In this document: positions 44,431 through 55,260 of the stretch, piece after piece
Layout: the number at the start of each line of letters is the position of its first letter
How positions within the stretch are numbered: position 1 is the first letter of the stretch
Assembly: GCA_038373885.1 (NCBI GenBank)
Contig: JAWZYV010013175.1
Location: forward strand, 558,001-622,000
Reading direction: 5' to 3'
From: Cheiracanthium punctorium
Taxonomy: Eukaryota > Arthropoda > Arachnida > Araneae > Cheiracanthiidae
DNA: 64,000 nucleotides
Position numbers and translations under genes: made by a program
The notes under the pieces: model-generated
Told to the model about the DNA's origin: nothing
What the model saw: only the letters and a program-made list of their open reading frames with translations
The model's database searches: none

Positions 44431-47400
44431 TAAAATTGACATTTATAATAATTTTTAACATACATGAATATTAATATAACAAAAAATCAATACTTTTTAT
44501 CCCTATGCATAAGAAGTAATGTTTATGTAGCTCAGAACTACATTATTTGTAAAACAAAAAGCATTTTTGTTTACTCTCATAATTCAAAAGCCACAAACTG
44601 AAGTGTGAAGCACCTGCATTTTACTGTTTACTAAACTTAATTTTATAGCTCAGCAAAAAAGCAATATTGAACTCAAGATTAATTAATGAAAATTTTTAAG
44701 ACTATCAATATTTGAGAGGCAAATATTATGCTTCCTAAGTAAACGGGAAAATACGAAAAATTTTAAAACTCTGTTTAGAAAATGAAAAGACTAGATTGAT
44801 TCAAAAATGTTTTCAAACAAGTTTTTCTTTAAAATATAACTTAATTTTGATTTAATTATATTGTAAGTTTTTCATTCTAATGCGAAATTTTATTATATCA
44901 ATGTGAATGACTGCATATATTTACTATTCAAAAAGCTTGAGAAAACATATTTGATATTGAAAATAAAAGTAATAGCTATTATGTATGTAGCTGAAGATTC
45001 TGATATTTAAAGCCGATAAATAAACATCTCAAATACTTACACTTTCTTTAAAATAATTACCCCATAATTACTCCAATAATTACTCCATTGTTAATTTTAA
45101 AAATATTTTTACAGCACTATGGATATGAAAGAAATATCTCGCATGGCATGCAATTAATTACCGGAATTTTAGGATATATGCGAGATTCTTCTAATGTAAA
45201 ATCAAAACTCAGTTATTATCTATGGAGAATATTTAGTCTAATATCCATAACAAAAATACAAGTATTACATTCCAATATTAGTTTTTTTACAGATAAATGA
45301 TGATAGAAATAATTAAGGCTACAAGAACTGTAACCTACTGTCACTGTAACCTAAACCATGAGGGTCAAATCGTTTTAAACAATCCCAATCTAGAGCGCAT
45401 ATCTCTGAATAACCTCTATCTGAAATATCATCTCTAGTGGTCCATATATATTGGGGAATTTTTTTAGTCATTGATTTATTTATTTTGTAATTTGCAACAT
45501 GAATAAATAATTCAAAAATGTACTCCCTCAATATAAACTAAGTTTTGTGTTTCTTTAGATGCACTTCGATTACTTTCAATAACTATACTTAACATTAGCT
45601 GCTTTCTAATTATCGTAGAGGTTTCAACACACTACAGGATATTGTGTTTCGAGAGTAAACAAATTAACAGCTCCGTGACCCTTTGTGACAGTAAAGCACA
45701 TAGGTACTATTTTGCATATGAAACTTAGATTTTAAGTGTAATTCGCAAAGCAAAAATTAGTGGTGGAAAATGTATGCTGGCTGGCTATGTAGGTATGTAG
45801 GTTTGTGACCTCCGATTTTCTTATGCGTGCACCTTTCGATTGCATAGCTTAGAGACTGTGATCGCAGACCTACTACAAATTTTGTATACGGCTTCACGAG
45901 GACAGGTCCTAACACACCTCGGAGCGATTTTTTCGGAATTCAAATTAGAAAATGTTTTTATGTCTTATGTGATTGTTGGCATTTTTTCTCGCATAATACG
46001 TATTAACACTGGTAGTTGCACTCTCAATAAAACGATATTTGCATCATCGGATAGGAGAAAATTTTCTTTTAAAGACAGTTTGTTCTGACTGTGTAACTTA
46101 ATTTGCAGATTTTTCACATTTTTTTAAAAAGAAAATCACTTTTGAAGGTAATTCTTGTAAAGTAATTTGAAAACTGTTCCATCTTGAATTCTATCCGGCA
46201 TAACTTTTTGATATTTTGTCAAATGACGGAGCATACATTTTGTCCCATTTTAAAATAAAAACGGGGAGGAAATATTCAGGGTATACAAAAAGTCCCTAAC
46301 GCATTTCAAAATTAAATATAAAATCAACTGATTGGGTTACGAGATTGCGGTTTATACCAAAATGCTTCCTATGATGAAAAGTTTTGTTTAAGCCAATAAA
46401 AAAATAGTTTAACCAAGTGGAGGAAGGGAGAACGGAACCCCCTTTCCCTAAATATGTTCTTGGTAATGGATTATGTTTCTATGGTAACGATTATGATAAA
46501 TATGAAATTAGTTTTTTATGTTAAATTGTATTCGTAAGTGAATTTGACATCATTTTGATGTCACGAATTTAAAATTGCATCAAATCTCAATGAGGATAAC
46601 GCGCTTTACGGAAAAATTACTTCACCAAGGTTTTACGAGAGACAAAATATTCAAGAAACAATGAATTTTTCATGTAGTAATTTCTATGTCTGCGATATCA
46701 ATAGTATTTTAAAACTTTTTATATAGTGCAGCTTTACCAAGGTGTTCTGTAGAATGACTGAGATTACACATCGCTTAAGCTTTAGGGATTAAAAGACAAA
46801 ATAAAACAGTGGTCCACGCCATGTGACATTATTTTAGAACTAAACTAAAAAGACGAAACTATCCTGCAGAAGCACTTTCAAAGCAAATGGATTTGTCTGC
46901 AATATATTGTTTACGTTCTGTTTGATCTCAAATAACGCTAACATAAATTTTGTGTTATCATTTTGCAGTTACGCTAGTATTTCAAGTAAATATCTATTAG
47001 CCAAACCAAGTCAAGTAAATATCTATTATGTCACGAGTAAAAGAATTCTTCATATTTTGAAATTTCGTAAAAATGGAATTAATTTCACTAACATGAGTAA
47101 GAAAAACATTTGATTTAATTCGTACGCAGAACGGGTACGCAGTTAGTCTCCCCATTAAATCGGAAGAGTTTGGCAACTATGATACAAACTGAAGTCGCAA
47201 AACAGTCATGTAATGGTGCCGTGTAGTCATTACGACGTCACGTTGTGGTCAATCTACAATACCTATACCCAAACGCGCGTTAACGTATCTCTGTGCCGTA
47301 GTCACAATGGCAACCATCGGAGAAAATATAAACTTATGGTGCCGACCATTTTTTGCTGATGTCCTTCAGTGACTTTCAAATATCAGCAAATACCGAATCC

Positions 47401-50400
47401 GAATACTCCGTGTTCAAAATCGATTCTCCTGCTTTAGATGCAGAAGTCTAAAGCATATTACCTCATGGTACTTAAAACAATAAGAGTAAAGATTGAAGCG
47501 AATGTTAAAATGGGTTTCAAAAATATAAATTTTATCGCAGTACACTGTAAATGAATTAAGTCTACGATAGTTGAGAAAGTACGATATAAATTTTCGTATT
47601 TTTTTATACCAAAATATTTGATTTATTAATTCATCATTATTTTCAAGGAGTCAGGTAGTTTTTATTTATTTATTTATTAAAAAACCTAATAATTTCTTTA
47701 ACATTTCTTCTTGTGCAATTCATCGCACAAAAACACATTTAAATCCGTTGATTTTAAGATTGAACTTCCCACACAGCAGAAGCTATTTGTATAGCTATTA
47801 GCTGTCCAAGGTAATCCAGAAAACTTAAAATGGAGTTCTATTAGAGATTTATAATGTAACCCCTAGAAGATTTAAATGGCATGAAATAACCCAGCTATTA
47901 CAGATTTTTTGGGGTCGTGAGAGAGATCAAATCTCAAATCCCAAGATCAATTCTAAGTTATGTGGAGGTCTTTAGGCATTGGATAGCTATGTACATATCT
48001 TGCGCTATGTAGGTTCCAACATTTTTTTGAAATACAGGCGAGTCAAAAACCGAAACGGGTAAGATCACCAAACTGAGAAATGCAAAATACCTCTCATGTA
48101 TTTAACAGTCTTCGATTGGTCTTCCACGTCTGCATATCTTTGTTCAATACTTCATTTGTTGCAGGATCTACTAAAATCATACCAGGATCCAGGACCAGGA
48201 CTGCCACCAAAGTTTGTTTAACTACCTAATGATGAGCACATATTTCGTGTTTCTAAACGTCTTTAAATTTTTTATTTTAATTTTTTGATCATATGTTATA
48301 TGCCTGACTTCTATACCCATGGCGAGTTTCGTAATTCGGACTATTTTCTTTTTGGGAACTCATATTTTTATGCTACTTTTTGTATTATTTGTGAATAAGA
48401 AACGTAGCTATGTAGTTTGCTGTGAATTAGCAGTTAAAATATATAAATCCCTATATATAAAATTGCTGAAGAAAGAGCATGCTTTCAAAAAAAACGCTCT
48501 TTGGAAATCTTAAAATAATAAAATTTGTTACTTTCATTATAGCAATGATATATACTAATTTTATCTTCATCTGGGAATTTTCATCTAAGCATACCTTATT
48601 TTTTCATATGCTTTTTTAGAATGTTAAAGGATTATTTTTCTATCACGCTATATTTAAAAGAAAAAGAAAACACACAGAAAAGCAATAACTATTTTCATAA
48701 GATAAAGTGACAAAAACCAACCATATTTTTTCTCTCAAAAATTCAACGTTTGATTTTATGCAGGATTTTTTTAAGAATCATTTTTTTGTGTATACTAAGC
48801 TGCTTTTTCTCAAGCATTATATTTTTGAGATAAAGTAACTATTCTTTTCTTCGTTCTTGAGTAGAAAAAATGATCATTTCATAATAAAAAATGTTCCATT
48901 TTATTTTATTACACAGCTTTAAAAAATATATTAACTTTTTTACTGCGAAAGAATAATAGCATAAAATATTAATATTTGAAAAGTTTAGTCGCATTTTTAA
49001 GGTTTAGTGTTTTTCATAATAACATTATGCGACGTTAATGAACAGTATTATGTGCTTTATTCATACATTTATACAAATTATGTTTTTACATAAAGTTTTA
49101 ATGTGCAGCCTCCTTACGTTATATTTTAAGGAAGAAACTTTCCTGTCATCCGAACAATTTTTAAAAAACATATTTGATTTCTTGAAATCTTTAAGTTTTC
49201 TTATGATTTAAATTTTGTCTAATTTAAATGACCATAAATACACTGCTTGTATTAATACCGAAAAGTATACCGAATAATTCAGTTAAATACTACAGATTTT
49301 GATTTATCATTATCAGGAATAACAAAATTTTCCTAGATTTAAAGTAAAATAATGTATAGAGGAATGTTTCGGGGACCCTTTTGACTTTTGCCAAAGCCAT
49401 TTAAAATGAGGTATTTTTATCAATATAAGCCAAAGCATATCCTTAAAAACATCTGCGGAAAAACACTTATGGTGCAACTAGCAAATTTATAGCGTGAAAA
49501 TGAAAAAAAAAAAAGAAAAAGAAAAAGAAAAATGTTCAAAAATAAAAAATAGATATATTGTTACGAATTTTTGGGTTTTCCCTCCCTTCAGGGGTTAAAT
49601 AGAGTCTAAAATTTTTATTCTACACGTTAAATAGTTAATTTTTTTTGCTGCATGAAAATCGGTTAAATAAAACGCGAAATAGGGGGTTTTGGGTGTTCGA
49701 ATTGGTTTAAGCACATGGGTTTTTTCTCGAATCCCCTAGAAATATTGGTACTATGTGACTCCAATTTTAAGAACATTTTTGGCGCCAAATGTCATAATAC
49801 TTTGCCAAAAAATCACCAAGCGTTGCGACGCTTTGAACTTTTGGCGCTATTTTACTAACGGGGTCTGTAATGATAGCAACAATATGCTGTCAGTATTTAG
49901 AGTTTCTTTTCCAGTAGGTCCATTGTTGAGAAGTGACAAAATGTGTTATTTTTTTTTCCCAACTAGCAATCAGTAAAATCATTACATATATTTCATGACA
50001 TATATTCAGTCACAGAAAAAAAAATCGAACCTTCTTGGGTTAAATCATTGAAAATGTCTCAAGAAATGAATTAAATAAAAGAAATTACCGATTCTGTTAC
50101 ACTTTTGTGTGTTTTAATTCGGTTTAGTTATTTTATATACTTAAAATGTATATAAAGTTGAAGTCAGTAGTACATTATTCAGATTTATAGTTCCGACGAA
50201 CAAAATAGCACGTCGTTATTCTTACACACAGTTAAATATACTTATTTCTTATATTTAATAAATAATACAATGGAGTTATTGTGGTTCAACCGACGAGGCA
50301 TTCCTTCCAAGCATTTTTTTGGACGTATCCAAAGCGTTTATTTATTTATATATTTTTAAGATTCCTAGTGAATTTTTTTCGCGAATTCAGAAATGAACTG

Positions 50401-50697
50401 GTCATAGAATTAGTGATTTTTTAAAAATCTTACTGTAACTACATTTCCCGCAATCGGCTTTATACAATTTAGAATATTGATGCAACATTGTCCCCATACT
50501 AACTTCAAAAAGAGGTTCACTTAATCTTGGTGCAATAGCCCTGACCCCTCAAATGGCCCAACACTGACGACAAGTGTCATTGATGCCTATCGTTACATCA
50601 TAATGAAACGCTTTACAGGATAAAATTATTCTTTTGGTTCGTTTTCATACCGTAACCACACTGAAAATTTCTGGAAGATTGAACTTTTCCTCTTCAA
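44431..50697. other. No gene seen
   Basis: Six kilobases with no supportable gene. Frames at 45088-45300, 45840-46088, 46907-47113, 48319-48513 and 49755-49976 are short, AT-driven and unrecognised. At 46278 CAGGGTATACAAAAAGTCCC looks like one end of a mariner-type MITE without a partner. A GC-richer block at 47150-47450 has no recognisable content. An A-rich purine run occupies 49501-49535. Confidence 0.45.
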
Positions 50698-50930
50698 TGT
50701 GCCGACCAGATTCTACGGTGGATAAAGCACCGTACTAAGGTTTCGGGTTCAACTCCCGACGGTCGGGATTCAATCAGCGTCTGGGCGTGGTTGTCACTGT
50801 GTCTGTCCTTCACTGGGGTGACGATGGTCCATTTACTAGGTGCCCCCATAATAAAGAGACCAACAACTCCAGCCTTAGTAGTGGCCAAACCCTCCAGAGG
50901 CATATGCCCGCCATTGGGAAAAAAGCCTCT
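50698..50930 (+). mobile_element. tRNA-derived SINE-like retroposon
   Basis: The head (50701-50767) folds like a tRNA and has a pol III B box, GGTTCAACTCC at 50746-50756. The body that follows (GCGTCTGGGCGTGGTTGTCA, CACTGGGGTGACGATGGTCC) is GC-richer than its surroundings and ends without coding potential before AT-rich DNA. The 3' boundary is approximate; no clean target duplication or A-tail was found. The overlapping frames on both strands here (50694-51120) are not convincing proteins. Confidence 0.55.
50701..50767 (+). repeat. tRNA-like head lacking a D arm
   Basis: Acceptor-like stem GCCGACC (50701-50707) with GGTCGGG (50761-50767), one mismatch. Anticodon-like arm TACGGTG / CACCGTA with 7-nt loop GATAAAG (50714-50734). 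T arm TCGGG / CCCGA with loop TTCAACT (50743-50759). The D arm is replaced by six bases. Most likely a SINE head and not a functional tRNA. Confidence 0.5.
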
Positions 50931-51689
50931 TCAATTTTTGATCACATACTTACATATGCTCAAAACACGAAAGTTATATTTAAGAAAAATTTTCCTCAAT
51001 TTCACATTTTTGCCGGCAGTAGCAGTGGTCCTAACGGAAAAACAAACCGGACCTAGTAAAACGACCCTAGACAAAAAAGTCACTCTGTGGACTTTCCTTT
51101 ATTTAAAGTGCTATTTCTGAATAAAAAAGTGCACATTTTCTCTGATGTTTTCTTGAAGAACAAAGCTTAAAATGCGAGTCTAATAATAGGATGCATTATC
51201 ATGAAGTTGCCATCTTAGAAGTGTGTTTTAAAAAGAATGCTACAAGTTGACGGCATCAACAGGGTTAGGACAAGTTTAATGTAAACTAAACATTTTCTGT
51301 GTATGATCATGCCGACTGATGAAGCTAACAGTATGCAGTAAGGGTTTGTTTTTCTGTCAACTATTAACAGAATTTATGTTTTTTTTCATGACTGAATTCA
51401 TTTTTCTGATTAATTGTGAAGTACCAGTGCGTATGACCATCTAATTTAAGAATTCATAGATACCAGTACAGAGGAAACATTTTGATAACTTGCAGATATA
51501 AATATCATCCAGTTGTTCATATTATAGGTAGAATCCCAATTACTAAAACAAGAAAATACCTATGTTAAACATAAATCTGAAATATAATTGTTGTCTAATT
51601 AAAGTAGTTAACAAAAATCCTTCAAAAATTATTGTAAGCACTCATGAATAATTAGACCAGACGAGTACTAATCGTTCGTCGCTTTAAAA
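50931..51689. other. No gene seen
   Basis: AT-rich spacer between the SINE-like unit and the Tc1 element. Confidence 0.5.
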
Positions 51690-51842
51690 TACACTGCTGG
51701 CCATCGTAAATGCAACACCCTGAAGGAAGCATGCAAATAATATGAAATTTACAACATGCATTAGCTGAGGTGAGATATGCAAATGATTAGAATTTCAGCG
51801 CAGACGCACATCAAGCGCGCCTGTGGCGCCACCTCGAAGCGC

Positions 51843-51850
51843 TATTTAAG
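51843..51850 (+). promoter_or_regulatory. Possible TATA-like element of the Tc1 transposase gene
   Basis: TATTTAAG about 75 bp upstream of the transposase ATG, between the left terminal repeat and the gene, in a locally GC-rich setting. Position is plausible; no other support. Confidence 0.3.
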
Positions 51851-51923
51851 GCTTGGAGATTTCGACGGTTTCAAGTACAGCAATTGTGTTTTTCTTGCTT
51901 TTTTTTCAAAAAAACGATAAATT

Positions 51924-52964
51924 ATGCCTCGTAGGAAACAACGATCATCTTTTGATCAAGTATCCGAGTTTGACAGAGGAAGGATAGTGGCATACCGAGA
52001 TTGTGGGTTATCTTTCAGGGAAATCGGTCGTCGTATTGGACGAAACCAAACAACTGTGATGCGGATATGTGATCGTTGGGTGCAGGAGGGTACGACGGAC
52101 AGACGTGATCGACCGCATCGACCTCAGTGCACCACGTCACGTGATGACAGGCAGATTGTACGCATGGCAGTGACGGACCGCTCAGTCACATCACGAACCA
52201 TATCACAGCAGATTCAGTCTGTAACGCATCATCCAGTGTCTGCGCGTACCATTCGACGTCGTTTACAGCAGAATGGTCTGTCCGCAAGACGTCCGTTGCT
52301 TTGTCTACCTCTGACGCGGAACCACAGACGTCTCCGCCGCCAATGGTGCGATGAAAGAAGGATGTGGACGACAGAATGGAATGAAATTCTCTTTACTGAC
52401 GAGTCACGCTTCTGTATGCAACACCACGACGGTCGGATTCGAGTCTGGAGACACCGTGGAGAGAGGATGCTGAACAGCTGCATTATGCACCGTCACACTG
52501 GTCCTGCACCGGGTATTATGGTATGGGGCGGTATCGGATATCTCTCTCGCACTCCTCTAGTACGCATTGCCGGTACTTTAACCAGCCAGCGCTACATCTC
52601 CGAGGTGTTGGAGCCAGTTGTCCTTTCTTACCTTCAGAGCTTGCCAACAGCCATATTTCAGCAGGATAATGCACGGCCACACGTGGCACGCATTGTCCAA
52701 GGGTTCTTCGTCAATCACCAGATTGAATTGCTTCCCTGGCCGGCGCGCTCTCCGGATCTTTCGCCGATAGAAAACATGTGGTCCATGGTTGCTCAACGAC
52801 TGACCCAGAGTTCATCCCCAGCTGTCACACCAGATCAACTTTGGCAACGTGTGGAAGCTGCTTGGTCTGCTGTACCCCAAGAACACATTCAAAGTCTCTT
52901 TGAATCAATGCCGAGGCGTGTGGCAGCTGTGATCTCCAACAACGGCGGCTACTCTGGGTACTGA
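51924..52964 (+). CDS. Tc1-like transposase, intact
   Basis: Cuts the element out and pastes it at TA sites in the nucleus. The 346-residue protein is of normal length for the family (about 340). Residues 10-60 form the first helix-turn-helix (SEFDRGRIVAYRDCGLSFRE, IGRNQTTVMRICDRW) and 70-120 the second (RDDRQIVRMAVTD, SARTIRRRLQQNGL), joined by a basic linker RRDRPHRPQ in the place of the usual GRPR AT-hook. These bind the terminal repeats. The catalytic domain has Asp159 in LFTDESRF, Asp248 in FQQDNARPH and Glu283 in SPDLSPIENMW, with exactly 34 residues between the last two: DD34E. The ATG at 51924 lies 230 bp inside the left end and the stop 136 bp before the right end. No stops, shifts or missing catalytic residues. 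GC content is much higher than the flanks, as expected of a recent arrival. Confidence 0.96.
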   Translation: MPRRKQRSSFDQVSEFDRGRIVAYRDCGLSFREIGRRIGRNQTTVMRICDRWVQEGTTDRRDRPHRPQCTTSRDDRQIVRMAVTDRSVTSRTISQQIQSVTHHPVSARTIRRRLQQNGLSARRPLLCLPLTRNHRRLRRQWCDERRMWTTEWNEILFTDESRFCMQHHDGRIRVWRHRGERMLNSCIMHRHTGPAPGIMVWGGIGYLSRTPLVRIAGTLTSQRYISEVLEPVVLSYLQSLPTAIFQQDNARPHVARIVQGFFVNHQIELLPWPARSPDLSPIENMWSMVAQRLTQSSSPAVTPDQLWQRVEAAWSAVPQEHIQSLFESMPRRVAAVISNNGGYSGY

Positions 52965-53102
52965 TTTTGGCAGGAACCACGCTTCATAGAATGCTGTAAA
53001 TTTAATCATTTGTTACTTGGTCAACATGTTATCTACACAATAAATTTTGTTGTGATATCTCTTGTTTTTCTTGGTGTTGCAATTTGGGTGGCCAGCAGTG
53101 TA

Positions 53103-53640
53103 TATAAAATGAGATTATGTAAACAACATAGTTTTCTTTCAAAGAAAACAATTTTGTTTCTCTGCTGGTGCATTTCTCCCCTGGAAAAAGAAAAAGTAAG
53201 GAAGTTGAAAAACATTTCTCTTTTTGTTGCAGACGGGAAAGAGTCCAATATCCAGGTTTCCGAATTGAAAAATACTTCGTTTAAAATACTTTAGATAGTT
53301 TATTCAAGATAATGGATATGAAAAAAAATGTCGAAAACTGATAAATCACGTAAAAACACGCACATACACACAAGGAATAAGTTTGTTTCCTTCTTTTGTT
53401 ACTTTTTAAAATCAACAACACGAAATAGTAAATATAAGTTTGTACGGCTGTATAAACTTTGGGATTTATTTACTATATTTTTCCTTTATACTTCGGGATT
53501 AATTCTGAAAACATTTTAATCAACTTAAAGGTGAAAACAAGTGAAACTTAGCATTTGAATTTCATGCAATGCTTAGTAAAAGTGGGTATTTATATTCTTC
53601 ATGAAAAATTATTGGGTTTAAAACAACTATTTCCATAAAA
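53103..53640. other. No gene seen
   Basis: AT-rich spacer; frames at 53010-53294 and 53328-53519 are unrecognised, and the first overlaps the transposon end. Confidence 0.45.
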
Positions 53641-53975
53641 ATATTTTCATTTTTTGAAATAAAACTTCTTTAGGCGCAAAGATTTCTTTCTGACGGAAGT
53701 AACGCTCGGTAAGGAAGTGACGTATCTTTTTCCCCCTTGCTACCTTCATTTGCGGAACATCTTTCGGGCGTTCGTTCCTGCGAACGTCGAATGTGCACCC
53801 TGCACGTCGACATTACTCCCTACCTGTTTTGAAGCAAGATCTTGTCTGATGACTCTTTTCAGTGGATAAGTGGACCGGCTCTAATCAGAGCCACTGTGGG
53901 AAGCCTTTCGCTGAACAGGCGGCGATCCTGCTGACTGTCTCTCACTGTTGCTACAGGTGGCGACCCAATCCGTCA
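53640..53975 (+). repeat. Possible LTR end and primer-binding site
   Basis: A GC-rich block ends TGTTGCTACA (53946-53955) and is followed by GG and TGGCGACCCAATCCGTCA. TGGCGACC is the primer site of several gypsy-type elements that use a tRNA-Arg primer. No TATA box, polyA signal or left LTR end was found and no gag follows, so this is tentative. Confidence 0.3.
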
Positions 53976-54249
53976 CCTCCGATAAACAAGGCCTACGAAC
54001 CGAATACAGAAAGTGGCACAATGGTGCATTCCGTGGTCATAGCTCCGTTGCTTTACTCACATGATTTCAATGGCATTATTACAATATTTAATAGAATAAT
54101 GAGTTAAAACATGACATGATTGGTTGTCATGATACATAAATATTGTTTGCTTGTACTTAAATAGCATGTAATCTTTTAATATTGCTCATGTGTTTTTGAG
54201 TTATTTGTAATAATGAGTCAAATGTAAATTTTATACAGAATAATACTTC

Positions 54250-54960
54250 GATCAAAACCAGCAGAGGAAAACAAAGGTTTAAGAACACTGCCATAGAAAA
54301 ACGCAATAATAGACCCTACGTGCTTTCGATATCAACCGACAGAAGGAAACACCAGTTTAGGAACACAGTTAAAGAAAAATACCACAACATAGACATTCTC
54401 TCGATTCAAACCTTACGGAAAACTTTTTAAGAAAATAGTGAAAGAATAATAGTTCAACACGGACACTTCCTGGATGCTAACCCGATATCCAGACGGAACA
54501 ACGGTTTAAGAACACGGGTATGTAACACCACAAAGAAACAAACACTGACTGCAAAGGGTTTAAGAACAAAATAAAAGAATAACAAATGGACACTCCGTGG
54601 ATTCTAACCCAACCTCAAGACGGAGCAATGGTTTAACACGAGGATGGAACACCACAAAGAAACGAACCCTGGTTGCAATCAATCCCAAACAATAGACAGA
54701 CCCTGCAGTTTAAAAACACGGATACAGAATAATAATTCGAAACCTATCAGCTGACGAAATCAACGCTTAAGAACACTGTGATAGAAAAACACAAAAAAAA
54801 TTTTGCACTACCTGCATTCGAACCCAACAAACAGAGGAAAACATCAGTTAAAGAACACAGTTAAAGTATAATACTAGACTATGGACATTCCCCCATTCAA
54901 ACCCAAACTCCAGACGGAACAATGGTATAAGAAAACAGTTAAACAATAATACTACAGCAT
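54250..54960 (+). repeat. Degenerate minisatellite, ~78-bp unit, about ten units
   Basis: The word AAGAACAC (and variants AAGAAAAC, AAAAACAC) recurs at 54281, 54359, 54429, 54508, 54562, 54712, 54769, 54851 and 54929, mostly 70 to 82 bp apart with some shortened units. Each unit also has a CCAGACGGAACAATGGTTTA-like box and a GAATAATA..AC..ATGGACAC-like box. It ends where a Helentron endonuclease frame begins. Confidence 0.85.
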
Positions 54961-54962
54961 GG

Positions 54963-55260
54963 ACACTAAATAATTATCATGAATTACCGTTGATTCTTAA
55001 TGGAGATTTTAATGTTATTTTTTGCTATCAAGAATCTCAGCCGTCAGTTGATTTTTTAAAAGAAAAATTTGATCTAACTATGAATACTTCTCGACTTCAA
55101 TCAGCAACACGTTTCAGTACAACGGTAGATGCTGTATTTTCAAGAAAATTAGCAAATTTAGAGAGTAAAATTTATGTTTCACAGTATAGTTAACACAAAC
55201 CTATAATTTCATACATAAAAAATTATGATGACATTCAAGTACCTATTTCCAATGAATAAT
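54963..55260 (+). pseudogene. Helentron endonuclease domain, C-terminal relic
   Basis: The frame reads YHELPLILNGDFNV, then SVDFLKEKFDLTMNTSRLQS and ATRFSTTVDAVFSRKLANLE followed by YVSQYS, a stop at 55191-55193, and HKPIIS. The GDFN motif, the TTR.GTTIDAVF-like block and the final S.HKPI motif (His is catalytic in this family) identify the exonuclease/endonuclease/phosphatase domain found at the C-terminus of Helentron replication proteins. The Tyr before HKPI has become a stop, otherwise the frame is clean and ends naturally at about 55258. The helicase that should precede it is absent; instead the ~78-bp minisatellite lies directly upstream. Confidence 0.7.

Larger units (their letters stand above)
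51692..53100 (+). mobile_element. Complete Tc1-like transposon (DD34E)
   Basis: 1,409 bp with terminal inverted repeats CACTGCTGGCCATCGTAAAT and CACTGCTGGCCACCCAAATT, both followed by GCAACACC (24 of 28 positions agree), flanked by TA (51690-51691 and 53101-53102). It contains one uninterrupted transposase gene. Size, ends, target site and intact gene are all those of a potentially active Tc1 element. Confidence 0.95.

Noticed and set aside
46278..46320. Mariner-type MITE (CAGGGTATACAAAAAGTCCC)
   Set aside because: Only one end seen; no inverted partner within 2 kb.
49561..49620. LTR start (TGTTACGAATTTTTGG)
   Set aside because: No LTR end, TATA box, primer site or second copy found.
50701..50767. 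Functional nuclear tRNA gene
   Set aside because: No D arm, atypical anticodon loop, and it continues into a SINE-like body.
52229..52796. Minus-strand frames opposite the Tc1 transposase
   Set aside because: Shadow frames of the intact transposase gene.
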